Below are positions 7,944 to 14,895 of a DNA stretch of 38,351 nt, in pieces. The stretch comes from Candidatus Nitrosopumilus sp. (lineage in GTDB: Archaea; Thermoproteota; Nitrososphaeria; Nitrososphaerales; Nitrosopumilaceae): contig JAPFQF010000047.1 of the NCBI GenBank assembly GCA_029255365.1, positions 1 through 38,351 on the forward strand, in the 5' to 3' direction. The translations under genes and the position numbers were made by a program. Under the pieces are notes generated by a model that made no database searches, had not been told where the DNA came from, and saw only the letters and a program-made list of their open reading frames with translations. Position 1 is the first letter of the stretch; each line of letters starts with the position of its first letter.

Positions 7944-8873
7944 TTGCAAAAGCAAAAATCGGAATCCAGAGTAGCAGTATATTATGAGTTAACAAAGCCA
8001 AAAATTTGGTATTTGCTAGTCTTTACAGCGTTTGGCGCGGCATTGACAGCTTCCAATATTTACAACATAGAAATATCTCCGGCAACATGGCTTTTGATGT
8101 TATTTTCAGTTGCATCCGGTTCAGCCGCCGCCAATACTTTGACCAATTATCATGATAGAGACATTGATGCAATTATGGAAAGAACAAAAGACCGACCTTT
8201 GCCCTCAAAAAGAATTTTTCCTGCAGTAAAGGCAAGAAACTTTGGATTGGTGCTAGCAGGCATCTCGTTAGCTCTGGCATTTGGAATCTCTTTTACCACC
8301 ACATTAGAGCAAGGGGCATGGGCAACTGCTTTCATAGCATTTGCGTTAGTAAACAACATCATAATTTACTCGTATATTTTAAAACGAAAATCAAGAACCA
8401 ACATTATCTTAGGCGGATTATGTGGCGGTTCGCCGCCAATGATTGGTTGGGTGGCAGTAACCATGTCAGATTTATGGACGATGGGTCTTGCCATGGCAGG
8501 CCTGGTATTCATTTGGATTCCAATGCACATTTGGGCACTTACTTTGCATTTCAAAGACGATTATAACAAAGTCAATGTTCCAATGCTAACTGCAGTACAA
8601 TCAGAAAAAACATCTGCAAGGGCCATTGCGCTTTCGACAGTTGTAATGGTATTGTTTTCAATCGCCCCATTTTTCATTACAACTCAGAGCGGTGAAGAGA
8701 TGGTCGGAGCAGTATATCTGTGGACGGCAATTGCTTCAGGTGCCTTGATGTTAGGATTGTCAGTGTGGGTAATGGTGAAACCAATGGAAAAAGCTGCCTG
8801 GACATTGTTCAAATTCTCTAGCCCGTACTTGGCAGTGTTGTTTATTGCACTAATGGTCGATTCTGCATTATAA
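7944..8873 (+). CDS. ctaB: Protoheme IX farnesyltransferase (heme O synthase)
   Basis: UbiA-superfamily membrane prenyltransferase adding a farnesyl group to heme b to make heme O for terminal oxidases. The first Asp-rich motif lies in NYHDRDIDAIMERTKDRPLP at about residues 66-85, and the second around WALTLHFKDDYNKVNVPML. There are about eight or nine hydrophobic helices and the 309-residue length is normal. It begins with TTG, 2 bp after the Lrp gene. Its last bases overlap a small convergent gene on minus by 6 bp. Presence fits an aerobic archaeon with heme-copper oxidase. Confidence 0.93.
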   Translation: MQKQKSESRVAVYYELTKPKIWYLLVFTAFGAALTASNIYNIEISPATWLLMLFSVASGSAAANTLTNYHDRDIDAIMERTKDRPLPSKRIFPAVKARNFGLVLAGISLALAFGISFTTTLEQGAWATAFIAFALVNNIIIYSYILKRKSRTNIILGGLCGGSPPMIGWVAVTMSDLWTMGLAMAGLVFIWIPMHIWALTLHFKDDYNKVNVPMLTAVQSEKTSARAIALSTVVMVLFSIAPFFITTQSGEEMVGAVYLWTAIASGALMLGLSVWVMVKPMEKAAWTLFKFSSPYLAVLFIALMVDSAL

Positions 8874-9077
8874 AATACTCCCTTTGTCGTCTAAGCTGTT
8901 TAGTTCTTTAGTCATTTCAGAATGATTTCCCACTAGGCTTTTGAGTTCGCTTTTTAATTCTTCAGAGTTCCAATCAGATGAAATCAGAGATGTTAGTTTT
9001 GCGACAATTTTCCATTGAATATTGTTTTGATCATCTATTAATTTCAAAAATCGCTTTCCCTTTTCTTCATCATCCAT
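8868..9077 (-). CDS. Small hypothetical protein, 69 aa
   Basis: Unrecognised. A charged, cysteine-free, probably helical protein starting MDDEEKGKRFLKLIDDQ with a leucine/glutamate-rich second half. The ATG at 9077 is preceded by an A/T-rich TATA-like stretch near 9098-9106. It is convergent with ctaB (6 bp overlap) and divergent from the small cysteine protein at 9168. It is probably real because it fills the gap neatly with its own promoter-like region; no function is suggested. Confidence 0.55.
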   Translation of the reverse strand: MDDEEKGKRFLKLIDDQNNIQWKIVAKLTSLISSDWNSEELKSELKSLVGNHSEMTKELNSLDDKGSIL

Positions 9078-9167
9078 AATTTTTTGACATTATGCAATCA
9101 TAAAAAGTTAACATTGGTAACTATACAATTTCAAAGTTTTATTAGCAAACAGCACATATTTTTTCTA

Positions 9168-9323
9168 ATGCAGTGCAGTATTTCAGAATGTAAAGAAAAG
9201 GCGATAGAGACCGTGCAAATCAGTTTTAAGGAGACAAGAAATCTATGCAAAGAGCACATTAGATTATTTAAAAACAAGGACAAAAAACACAATCCAACAT
9301 TTTCCAAGGCGTCGGATTTTTAG
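9168..9323 (+). CDS. Small Cys-rich putative zinc-binding protein, 51 aa
   Basis: The frame is open from 9084, but I place the start at the ATG at 9168 because a TATA-like gttttattagc lies about 27 nt upstream, which would give a leaderless message. The product begins MQCSISECKEKAIETVQ and has a C-x4-C pair and a C-x2-H pair (NLCKEHI), a plausible single zinc site. The C-terminal third is Lys-rich. I do not recognise the family. Confidence 0.55.
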   Translation: MQCSISECKEKAIETVQISFKETRNLCKEHIRLFKNKDKKHNPTFSKASDF

Positions 9324-9371
9324 CGCCAAAATATTTTCACATGGCAAAATTACTGAAAGATTTAACATCTA

Positions 9372-9386
9372 CTATTTTCAAAATAG
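9372..9386. repeat. Perfect inverted repeat just before the Lys-tail protein start
   Basis: CTATTTT-c-AAAATAG: two 7-base arms around one base, ending 3 nt before the ATG at 9390. In a leaderless context it would sit at the transcription start and could be an operator. The simple A/T composition makes chance plausible. Confidence 0.3.
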
Positions 9387-9389
9387 ATC

Positions 9390-9860
9390 ATGGCAGCCAA
9401 GAAGAAAAGTACGCCTAAAAAGACAGTGAAGAAAACGGCTTCTAAACCTAAAAAACAAGTTACAAATTCAACAAAGAAATCAGAATTCGAAAAAGCTTGG
9501 AATGACTACAATTCTGCCTTGAGCGGTTGGAAGGATTCCCTTACACAGTGGCAAAAAGCCACCAATGAAACTTTGATGACATATCATGATGCGTGTCAGA
9601 AAGCACTAGAATCAGATGCAGAATTATTAAAAAAAGTTAGTTCGAGTTGGGAAAATACTTGGGAAGAGATCGGTCCAGAATACATTAAACAGCAAACAAA
9701 GATGGTAGAGAGCATCTTTAAAGAAACCAACATAGAATCGATTAAAAAATTCAACGGGCAATGGGAAAAATTCCTAAAGACTTCCGGAGACGATTCAATA
9801 ACAGCGTATCAAGAGGCCATCAAAAGCTTCAATCAAGCGTGGCAATCAGGTCAATCGTAA
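9390..9860 (+). CDS. Lys-tailed, Trp-rich helical protein (phasin-like)
   Basis: Function unknown. The first 30 residues are a Lys/Ala/Pro/Thr tail of the kind seen on DNA- or polyanion-binding archaeal proteins (MAAKKKSTPKKTVKK). The remainder is a predicted helical bundle with regularly spaced Trp: FEKAWNDY, LSGWKDSLTQWQKATNE, SSWENTWEEIG, FNGQWEKFLK, FNQAWQSG. It shares this W-rich pattern and the FNGxW motif with the protein at 11412-11825. Such amphipathic bundles recall phasins or PhaE subunits, but no diagnostic motif is present. Confidence 0.8.
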   Translation: MAAKKKSTPKKTVKKTASKPKKQVTNSTKKSEFEKAWNDYNSALSGWKDSLTQWQKATNETLMTYHDACQKALESDAELLKKVSSSWENTWEEIGPEYIKQQTKMVESIFKETNIESIKKFNGQWEKFLKTSGDDSITAYQEAIKSFNQAWQSGQS

Positions 9861-9894
9861 TCATTACAAATATCACATATCAAAATTTTATTTT

Positions 9895-10240
9895 TCATCT
9901 TGACCGTTCTGAAAACTTTGCAATCACATACTGAACAAATTCATTAAATTGCGGATCAGCCGTTTTTCACAATAGTTTCTTCTAGGTTTTTAATCGGTCT
10001 TTTTGTCTCTCGCCCAACACCGTAATCTTCTTGTGAAGAATGCTTGTAGGTTTTAATTTTAAGATTATCTTGATTGCAAGTCTGTGTTCTGTGTCATCAG
10101 GTTTTTTATTTTTGTAATGTTTGAATTATTTCATGTCAAATATCTACAGCCTCTGATTTTTCATTACAAAAAACAACGGTTACATTCTGCCAATCAAACA
10201 ATCATTCTACAGCATCAGATAGGAGATGGGAAGATTCCAC
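9895..10240 (-). pseudogene. Decayed protein-coding gene (unidentified)
   Basis: No open gene fills this 459-bp gap, but one minus-strand frame reads like protein with scattered stops: ESSHLLSDAVE, stop, LFDWQNVTVVFCNEKSEAVDI, stop, HEIIQTLQK, several stops, then TCNQDNLKIKTYKHSSQEDY and GVGRETKRPIKNLEETIVKN. A one-base shift then continues as ADPQFNEFVQYVIAKFSERSR to a TGA at 9895-9897. Five or so in-frame stops plus one frameshift suggest an old inactivated gene of about 115 codons. The family is not recognised. Confidence 0.4.
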
Positions 10241-10319
10241 AATGCTGGTAAATGCAAAAAATATTTGAAAATAGGCATAAAAAAATAGGGTTATAATCAG
10301 CACAATGCAACTGAAATAA

Positions 10320-10703
10320 ATGGAAATTGTGATTGATCCGTGGAAAAAATTGATTATTCACGAAGTGATAGAATACAAGTTTGAGGATTGGGTAAAACAA
10401 ATAGCTTTTAGCACACGTTCGTCAGGAGGTGGAATTCCCACAATGCAATGGACAAACGGGGTAGTTTTCTCTCCAGCAAATTTTCCTACAACAAATTCTA
10501 CAGTAGATGAGCAGTTGAAAGGCACGCTGCATTGGTCATCAGTATCATTTGCAATTAAAGAGAAGTTTGAGAAACAGATTGTCAAGGAGAATGCAACAAT
10601 AAATTTGGTGGATGTTAGTGTTAATGAAATTTTCAAAGAATTAGCCACCAGTTTAAAATCACAATCCAAATATGCTAATTCAGAATCCAGCACAACCCAA
10701 TGA
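10320..10703 (+). CDS. Hypothetical protein, 127 aa (first of an unknown pair)
   Basis: Unrecognised. The product is soluble, without signal peptide or zinc motif. It has a Trp/Pro-containing N-terminus (IDPWKKLIIHEVIEYKFEDWVKQ), a Gly/Ser/Thr-rich middle (STRSSGGGIPTMQWTNGVVF) and a helical C-terminus ending in a polar Ser/Thr tail. Its stop overlaps the ATG of the next gene (ATGA), so the two form a coupled pair. It lies between a decayed gene and two related Trp-rich proteins, which suggests accessory DNA. Confidence 0.65.
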   Translation: MEIVIDPWKKLIIHEVIEYKFEDWVKQIAFSTRSSGGGIPTMQWTNGVVFSPANFPTTNSTVDEQLKGTLHWSSVSFAIKEKFEKQIVKENATINLVDVSVNEIFKELATSLKSQSKYANSESSTTQ

Positions 10704-11383
10704 ATATCGAAGAAGAGGTAGAGAAATGGGAAATTTCTTTAAAACAGATTAAACAGTATGATCCAGATCCGTTCTACGTAGGTTATTTTTTTAATCGATA
10801 CGTTGGTTTAAGAAATAATGTAATTACGGGAATTTTTGAAGAGGCTGACAGGGATTTTGGGCTATTTTTATCAGACAAGATAACTGAAAAAAACTTTTAT
10901 GAAAAAGCAAAATTAAAAAATGATAAAAACGCCATTAAATTTTCAGAGTGGTTTAGATCAAAATACGCTGAAGAGCACTACAATACATATCCGAATTTTA
11001 TGAATGACATATGTAATTTTAGAAATAAATTTAAAAAAATACCTGATGTCAAAATTATGATCAGGGCAACAAACAGATACAAAGATGACATTAATCAAGA
11101 AATCAAAGTTCCGCTAAGCAATGAAAAATTACGTTCTAAGGATGAATTAAAAATTGAAATAAAAAGACAGTTGCCAATATTTTTAGAGATCATCAATCAT
11201 AAAAGACGTGAAAAAAACGAGCCCAGGGTTGAAGAAAATCAGGTTACGGCGTCTGCATTTTGCGATAGTGAAAATTATGAAAATATTGAAATTGTCCATG
11301 CTGCTGAAATTTACATTCCAGTAATGAAACGATTAGTGAAAGCATCAAGGAAAAAGATTAGAGAATTGAATAAACGGTTCTAA
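10700..11383 (+). CDS. Hypothetical protein, 227 aa (second of an unknown pair)
   Basis: Unrecognised. A charged, mainly helical soluble protein rich in Lys, Glu and Asn. Visible features are PDPFYVGYFFNRYVGLRNNVITG near the N-terminus, aromatic-rich KFSEWFRSKYAEEHYNTYPN in the middle and a basic C-terminus (KRLVKASRKKIRELNKRF). It is translated from an ATG overlapping the previous stop by 4 bp. Its codon use looks very AT-rich, typical of accessory genes. A two-gene stress or defence module is conceivable, but nothing in the sequence proves it. Confidence 0.7.
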   Translation: MNIEEEVEKWEISLKQIKQYDPDPFYVGYFFNRYVGLRNNVITGIFEEADRDFGLFLSDKITEKNFYEKAKLKNDKNAIKFSEWFRSKYAEEHYNTYPNFMNDICNFRNKFKKIPDVKIMIRATNRYKDDINQEIKVPLSNEKLRSKDELKIEIKRQLPIFLEIINHKRREKNEPRVEENQVTASAFCDSENYENIEIVHAAEIYIPVMKRLVKASRKKIRELNKRF

Positions 11384-11411
11384 AAAAAGAAAAAATTCTC
11401 GTACTGAGAGA

Positions 11412-11825
11412 TTATTGGGATTTTGGCCACATTGAAGTCCAAGTTTCAGCAAATTTTTTCATCATTTCGCCGTAAACGTTCATCTGTTCTAAACCAGATG
11501 AGCTTAGAGTTTTTTGCCAATTTTCAGCAAATTGTTTGAAAGTGGATGCATTAGTGTCATTAAGGGCCTTTTGCCAATTTTCGCTAAATTCTTTGAAAGA
11601 ATTCATTCCGACATCATTGAGAGATTTTTGCCAATTTTCTCCAAATAATTTCATGGTTTCAGCGCTTGATTCAACATTTGCCTTATCCCAAACACCATTG
11701 AATTTTGATTGCATGTCTTTACTTGCATTCTGGATTTGCTCAAAAAGAGACTTCCAATTTTCAAGTGATTTCGTATATTCTTGCCATAATGAATCCCATT
11801 CATTATTTTTTGGTTGGTCTGACAT
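11412..11825 (-). CDS. Trp-repeat helical protein with three tandem 19-residue repeats
   Basis: Function unknown. Residues 58-76, 77-95 and 96-114 are tandem 19-residue repeats of form xKxFxENWQKxLxxxxxxx, followed by a degenerate fourth copy (GEMMKKFAETWTSMW). The N-terminal half has the same Trp spacing (WDSLWQEYTKSLENWKSLF) and an FNGVWDKA motif shared with the 9390-9860 protein. No Cys, no signal peptide. The pattern implies an amphipathic helix with a periodic aromatic face that could coat a surface such as a lipid or polyester inclusion. A TATA-like attttatagatc lies about 30 nt upstream of the ATG. Confidence 0.82.
   Translation of the reverse strand: MSDQPKNNEWDSLWQEYTKSLENWKSLFEQIQNASKDMQSKFNGVWDKANVESSAETMKLFGENWQKSLNDVGMNSFKEFSENWQKALNDTNASTFKQFAENWQKTLSSSGLEQMNVYGEMMKKFAETWTSMWPKSQ
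11484..11654 (-). repeat. Three tandem 57-bp coding repeats
   Basis: Each unit encodes one 19-residue ENWQK repeat of the 11412-11825 protein. The ttttgccaattttc core recurs in all three units on the plus strand. Units have diverged elsewhere, so the array is not recent. Confidence 0.8.
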
Positions 11826-11878
11826 TAACTAAAGAGAGTTTTCACTATTCTTAAGTGGATCTATAAAATTAAAGAAAG

Positions 11879-12367
11879 TTATTTTTGACGATTTTTTAAT
11901 CTGGTATCCATTCGGATTTTGCCTTCTTCAAATTTTCTTCTATCATCGTCTGTTTTTAAAGCCAATTTAGGAACGGGTGTAGGCTTTCCATTTTTATCAA
12001 GAGATACAAACGTTACAAAGGCAGATCCAGTAACAGTTCTAATCCCAGTTATAATGTCCTCAGATTCAGCTTTGACCTCTATTTCCATTGATGAATTATG
12101 GACATAATTTATCCTGGCATTTAATGAAAGGACATTTCCGACAAAAACGGGTTTCAGAAAATTCACACTGTCCATAGAGACGGTAACTGCATTTGATTGA
12201 CTATGGCGTTGAGCAACAATTCCTGCCACCATGTCAATGCGTTTTAGAATTTCGCCTCCAAAGACATTTCCTGCTGGATTTGCATCAGAAGGAAACATTC
12301 GAACAATTACCTCAGCCTGAGACTCGGAAGGGCTTTTTTCTCGCAGATTGGAACTTTCTGATGACAT
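11879..12367 (-). CDS. Acyl-CoA thioesterase, hotdog fold (YciA/BACH type)
   Basis: Hydrolyses acyl-CoA to free acid and CoA. The hotdog signature is clear: RMFPSDANPAGNVFGGEILKRID with the catalytic Asp region (residues about 24-46), then AVTVSMDSVNFLKPVFVGN and the C-terminal strand block TVTGSAFVTFVSLDKNGKP. At 162 residues it is a normal single-hotdog subunit; these assemble as hexamers. Chain-length preference is unknown. It lies 48 bp downstream of the UbiD-family gene on the same strand and may be read through from it. Confidence 0.9.
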   Translation of the reverse strand: MSSESSNLREKSPSESQAEVIVRMFPSDANPAGNVFGGEILKRIDMVAGIVAQRHSQSNAVTVSMDSVNFLKPVFVGNVLSLNARINYVHNSSMEIEVKAESEDIITGIRTVTGSAFVTFVSLDKNGKPTPVPKLALKTDDDRRKFEEGKIRMDTRLKNRQK

Positions 12368-12415
12368 TTTTTATCCTATTATCATTCTCAATTTAATTGA
12401 ATCAGTTGATTCTGA

Positions 12416-13747
12416 CTATTTGAAATATTTTTCGAGTTTAATTTTATCAATTTTTGGGATTTTTGCCAGCTCAAATCCTTCGGGACGTTTAGAAAGAGGC
12501 CTAGTTGCATCAATGCCCATTTTAGCAGTTTGTAATTTTTGTTGATCACTCGATGGATCCAAGCTAGAGCCACGAACATTTTTGATAATAACTAAATCTT
12601 TATCAGCTTGAAACCTTGTTGCCATGGCATATTCTACAGATTCTGCATTATTAGGATCAATGTCCTCATCAACTACGGTCACTTGTTTCAGTGAACGATG
12701 AGACTCGAATGTTTTTTGAATAATTTTTTTAGGATCTGAATCATTTTTCTTTTTAATTTGCACTACTGCATGTAACCAGTTGCATCCACCATTAGTCATT
12801 GAGACTTGCTTGGTTTGAGAAAATGATTTTTTCAATTCCCCATTTAATTTTGATTCAATTGGCATTCCCATCAACAGTCTGTGTTCTGAATATCCAGCTA
12901 AGACATCATGGAAAATTGGATTGTTTCTAAAATACATGTTTTCAAGCTCGAAAACAGGTTGTGATCTTTTATGGTCATATGTCTGAAGCATCTCAACCAT
13001 CCATTCTGGATGAGTTTGATCACGAAGGATTTTTCCCTCCATTACAATTTCTGAGCCAGAGGGCACATTCAATCCAGAGAAGGGTAGTTTTGCCAAAGTT
13101 AATTTTCCACCAAGAAGAGAATTGGCAATATCAATCTCATCTTTTCCCCAGTCCGCTTGATACGCACCAGCAATTAAGATTGCAGGATGAACGCCTACCG
13201 TAATAGCAATTTTGAGATCTTCACCGTGCTCTTTTGCATCTATGAAACACCTGTGAAGATGTCGCCCTTCAACCATTCTTATTGAAAAATGGGTTTTGTC
13301 AATTGGCATTAATCTATGAAAAGAGGAATTCTGTTTTCCAGTTTCAGGGTTTTTTGCATATGCAATTGACGATGTGACAAAAGGGCCTGATTCTTTTTCA
13401 AAATGGGTCACAATAGGCATAGAAAGGAGGTTTTTTGACTTGTTTTCCATAAACTTCCCTGAAGAAACTATCCTGGGTTTTTTGGCTTTTTTTATTGCTG
13501 AAATTACTTTTTCATGTATATTAAATTCTGAGCCACCAACTGCCACCCCAAATCGTTTTCGAGTTCCGACTAAATTGGAAATTAATCTAAAATTACTTTC
13601 TTTAATTTTTTCAAATAATACAGCATGGGACCCGTCAACCTTCGCTGTGATTCCTGCAATTTCATATTTTGTTGAGACAGTGGATTTTACCGTTTTGAGT
13701 TCGTTTGTTTTTTTAATTTGTGAAATGTAACTTCTTAAATCACTCAT
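12416..13747 (-). CDS. UbiD-family decarboxylase (candidate anhydromevalonate phosphate decarboxylase)
   Basis: Prenylated-FMN-dependent decarboxylase. Family features are the N-terminal LRSYISQIKKTNEL, the LVGTRKRFGVAVG segment, the SFHRLMPIDKTHFSIRMVEGRHLHR block, a prenyl-FMN/metal-binding region, and VTVVDEDIDPNNAESVEYAMATRFQ with the acidic catalytic region. Archaeal UbiD paralogues of this size act with a phosphomevalonate dehydratase in the archaeal mevalonate pathway, my preferred role; menaquinone-like quinone synthesis is the alternative. I use the ATG at 13747; a TTG lies two codons upstream. Its start overlaps the stop of the PAC4-like gene by 8 bp. Confidence 0.85.
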   Translation of the reverse strand: MSDLRSYISQIKKTNELKTVKSTVSTKYEIAGITAKVDGSHAVLFEKIKESNFRLISNLVGTRKRFGVAVGGSEFNIHEKVISAIKKAKKPRIVSSGKFMENKSKNLLSMPIVTHFEKESGPFVTSSIAYAKNPETGKQNSSFHRLMPIDKTHFSIRMVEGRHLHRCFIDAKEHGEDLKIAITVGVHPAILIAGAYQADWGKDEIDIANSLLGGKLTLAKLPFSGLNVPSGSEIVMEGKILRDQTHPEWMVEMLQTYDHKRSQPVFELENMYFRNNPIFHDVLAGYSEHRLLMGMPIESKLNGELKKSFSQTKQVSMTNGGCNWLHAVVQIKKKNDSDPKKIIQKTFESHRSLKQVTVVDEDIDPNNAESVEYAMATRFQADKDLVIIKNVRGSSLDPSSDQQKLQTAKMGIDATRPLSKRPEGFELAKIPKIDKIKLEKYFK

Positions 13748-14081
13748 TTTCAATCATCTCCATAATCTCAGACATTAAGGCTTTTGCAGAATTTGATTCC
13801 AGTGGTTTTTGGATAAAAGTAGAAACCAAAGCAATTCCCCTCATACGAGTACTGATTCGTTCAGCAATAAGTTTTAGAAAGAGGGATTCCGATCTAGACG
13901 GGATAATAGTAGTTGTAATCGGGGCAGGTCCAGTAGCTAATGAAACCACCATCGAACCTAATTTGTTAGAACCTTCGGTGACTGAAATAAAATAACCGTT
14001 TTCAAATTTTTGAATTTGTAAAGAAAAATTACGGCCGCCCAAATTTACCATTTTATGGAAAAATCCATTTGGGGAGGTCAA
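13740..14081 (-). CDS. Small protein resembling proteasome assembly chaperone 4
   Basis: No certain family. The 113-residue chain reads as a compact alpha/beta domain: strand pair FSLQIQKFENGYFISVTEG, hydrophobic LGSMVVSLATG, then APITTTIIPSRSESLFLKLI, AERISTRMRGIALVSTFI and a final helix. This order and several motifs (an S-P-V/I-S/T-T pattern, AxRIxxR followed by a VS strand) resemble eukaryotic PAC4/PSMG4 as I remember it. The similarity is by eye only. The gene sits between the zinc-ribbon protein and the UbiD decarboxylase in one minus-strand run, overlapping the latter. Confidence 0.6.
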   Translation of the reverse strand: MTSPNGFFHKMVNLGGRNFSLQIQKFENGYFISVTEGSNKLGSMVVSLATGPAPITTTIIPSRSESLFLKLIAERISTRMRGIALVSTFIQKPLESNSAKALMSEIMEMIENE

Positions 14082-14098
14082 CGAGCTACGAACAAATC

Positions 14099-14575
14099 CT
14101 ATGCTTTTATTGCTATTGATTCACTTTTCTGGGAATTTACAACTTCAGGATTCTTCTTGCAATTCTTCTCATGCTTATCTGCAAAAACAAAGAGTTTTTC
14201 ACAATGTGTGCAAGGGGTTTTTTCCTTTGTTGTTTTAGCTTTGGATTTTGTTGTTTTGATCTTGGCAGTTTTAGCCTTGGCAGTTTTAGCCTTAGATTTG
14301 GATTTTGCCTTAACAGTTATTTCTTGAACTTCTGATTCAATTTCAGTAGCTGCTGCAGCTTCCATAGAATCAGCCTCAACTCTAGCACGTAGTTTTGCTT
14401 TGTATTTCAAATTACGTGGTTTTGTTCTCAATCTATATCCACAACATGGACACCAAAGTCCTTCCCATTTGATGAATATTTCACAAATTTGGCATCGGCG
14501 TTGTCCAGAAGCATATCTTCCTGTGCCAACAGGCTTTTGAGCCTTATATCTAATACAAATTCCTTTACATGTCAT
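14099..14575 (-). CDS. Zinc-ribbon protein with Lys/Ala/Thr-rich linker and C-terminal zinc finger
   Basis: Thaumarchaeal-type protein of unknown function. Residues 1-60 hold a dense Cys cluster: MTCKGICIRYKAQ, QRRCQICEIF and LWCPCCGYRLRTKPRN. Residues about 85-120 form a low-complexity repeat of KxKTAKAKTAKIKTTKSKAKTT type. A second small zinc-binding element, CTHCEKLFVFADKHEKNC (C-x2-C, H, C), lies near the C-terminus. Composition suggests nucleic-acid binding. A TATA element (14603-14612) lies about 30 nt upstream. The gene heads the run that continues through the PAC4-like protein and the UbiD decarboxylase. Confidence 0.8.
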   Translation of the reverse strand: MTCKGICIRYKAQKPVGTGRYASGQRRCQICEIFIKWEGLWCPCCGYRLRTKPRNLKYKAKLRARVEADSMEAAAATEIESEVQEITVKAKSKSKAKTAKAKTAKIKTTKSKAKTTKEKTPCTHCEKLFVFADKHEKNCKKNPEVVNSQKSESIAIKA

Positions 14576-14602
14576 CTTGGTAGTAGTATATAGAATTCAT
14601 AA

Positions 14603-14612
14603 CTATATAAGG
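14603..14612 (-). promoter_or_regulatory. TATA box of the zinc-ribbon gene
   Basis: On the minus strand the element reads ttatatagtt, about 32 nt before the ATG at 14575. A second A/T element (tctatatact) lies nearer at about 14586-14595, so the exact start is uncertain. Confidence 0.5.
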
Positions 14613-14794
14613 GTGGATCGATAAAATTCATATAAAATATCAAAATAAATTGTAAATATTTCAATTTTTATACCGATTAAAATTATTATTTTCAAATAAA
14701 AACATAAAATCAACAATAAATATGTATAGCTCATTTCAGAACAATGTTTTTTGAAATTTTGACATGTGGCAATATAGGTGTTTGACAAAAAATT

Positions 14795-14816
14795 TCAATT
14801 TTTTTAAAAAAATTGA
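14795..14816. repeat. 22-bp perfect A/T palindrome
   Basis: Self-complementary sequence with arms TCAATTTTTTT and AAAAAAATTGA and no loop. The inner 18 bases are pure A/T. It could be a protein-binding or DNA-unwinding site; part of its symmetry follows from the A/T runs. Confidence 0.5.
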
Positions 14817-14872
14817 TGAAAACTTATAATATCATCATACTTTAATCGTCATCGGCGTATAAAAAAACTGAG

Positions 14873-14895
14873 AAATTCTGAATAAATCAGAATTT
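14873..14895. terminator. Hairpin with T-run, possible terminator
   Basis: Stem aaattctga / tcagaattt (9 bp) with a 5-base loop (ataaa), followed by a short T stretch ending near 14897. No gene end lies close on plus, so it could serve an unannotated RNA or be an AT-rich coincidence. Confidence 0.3.

Noticed and set aside
9849-9942. Short Cys-rich reading in another frame of the decayed gene (CSVCDCKVF and CDICND)
   Set aside because: It looks like a zinc ribbon but has no start codon and is only about 27 codons; the neighbouring frame continues the pseudogene better.
10215-10400. Minus-strand ORF of 61 codons
   Set aside because: Overlaps the start of the better-supported 10320 gene and is Phe/His/Cys-rich shadow sequence.
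12388-12579. Minus-strand 63-codon ORF inside the UbiD gene 3' end
   Set aside because: Same-strand, other-frame shadow of the UbiD-family CDS.
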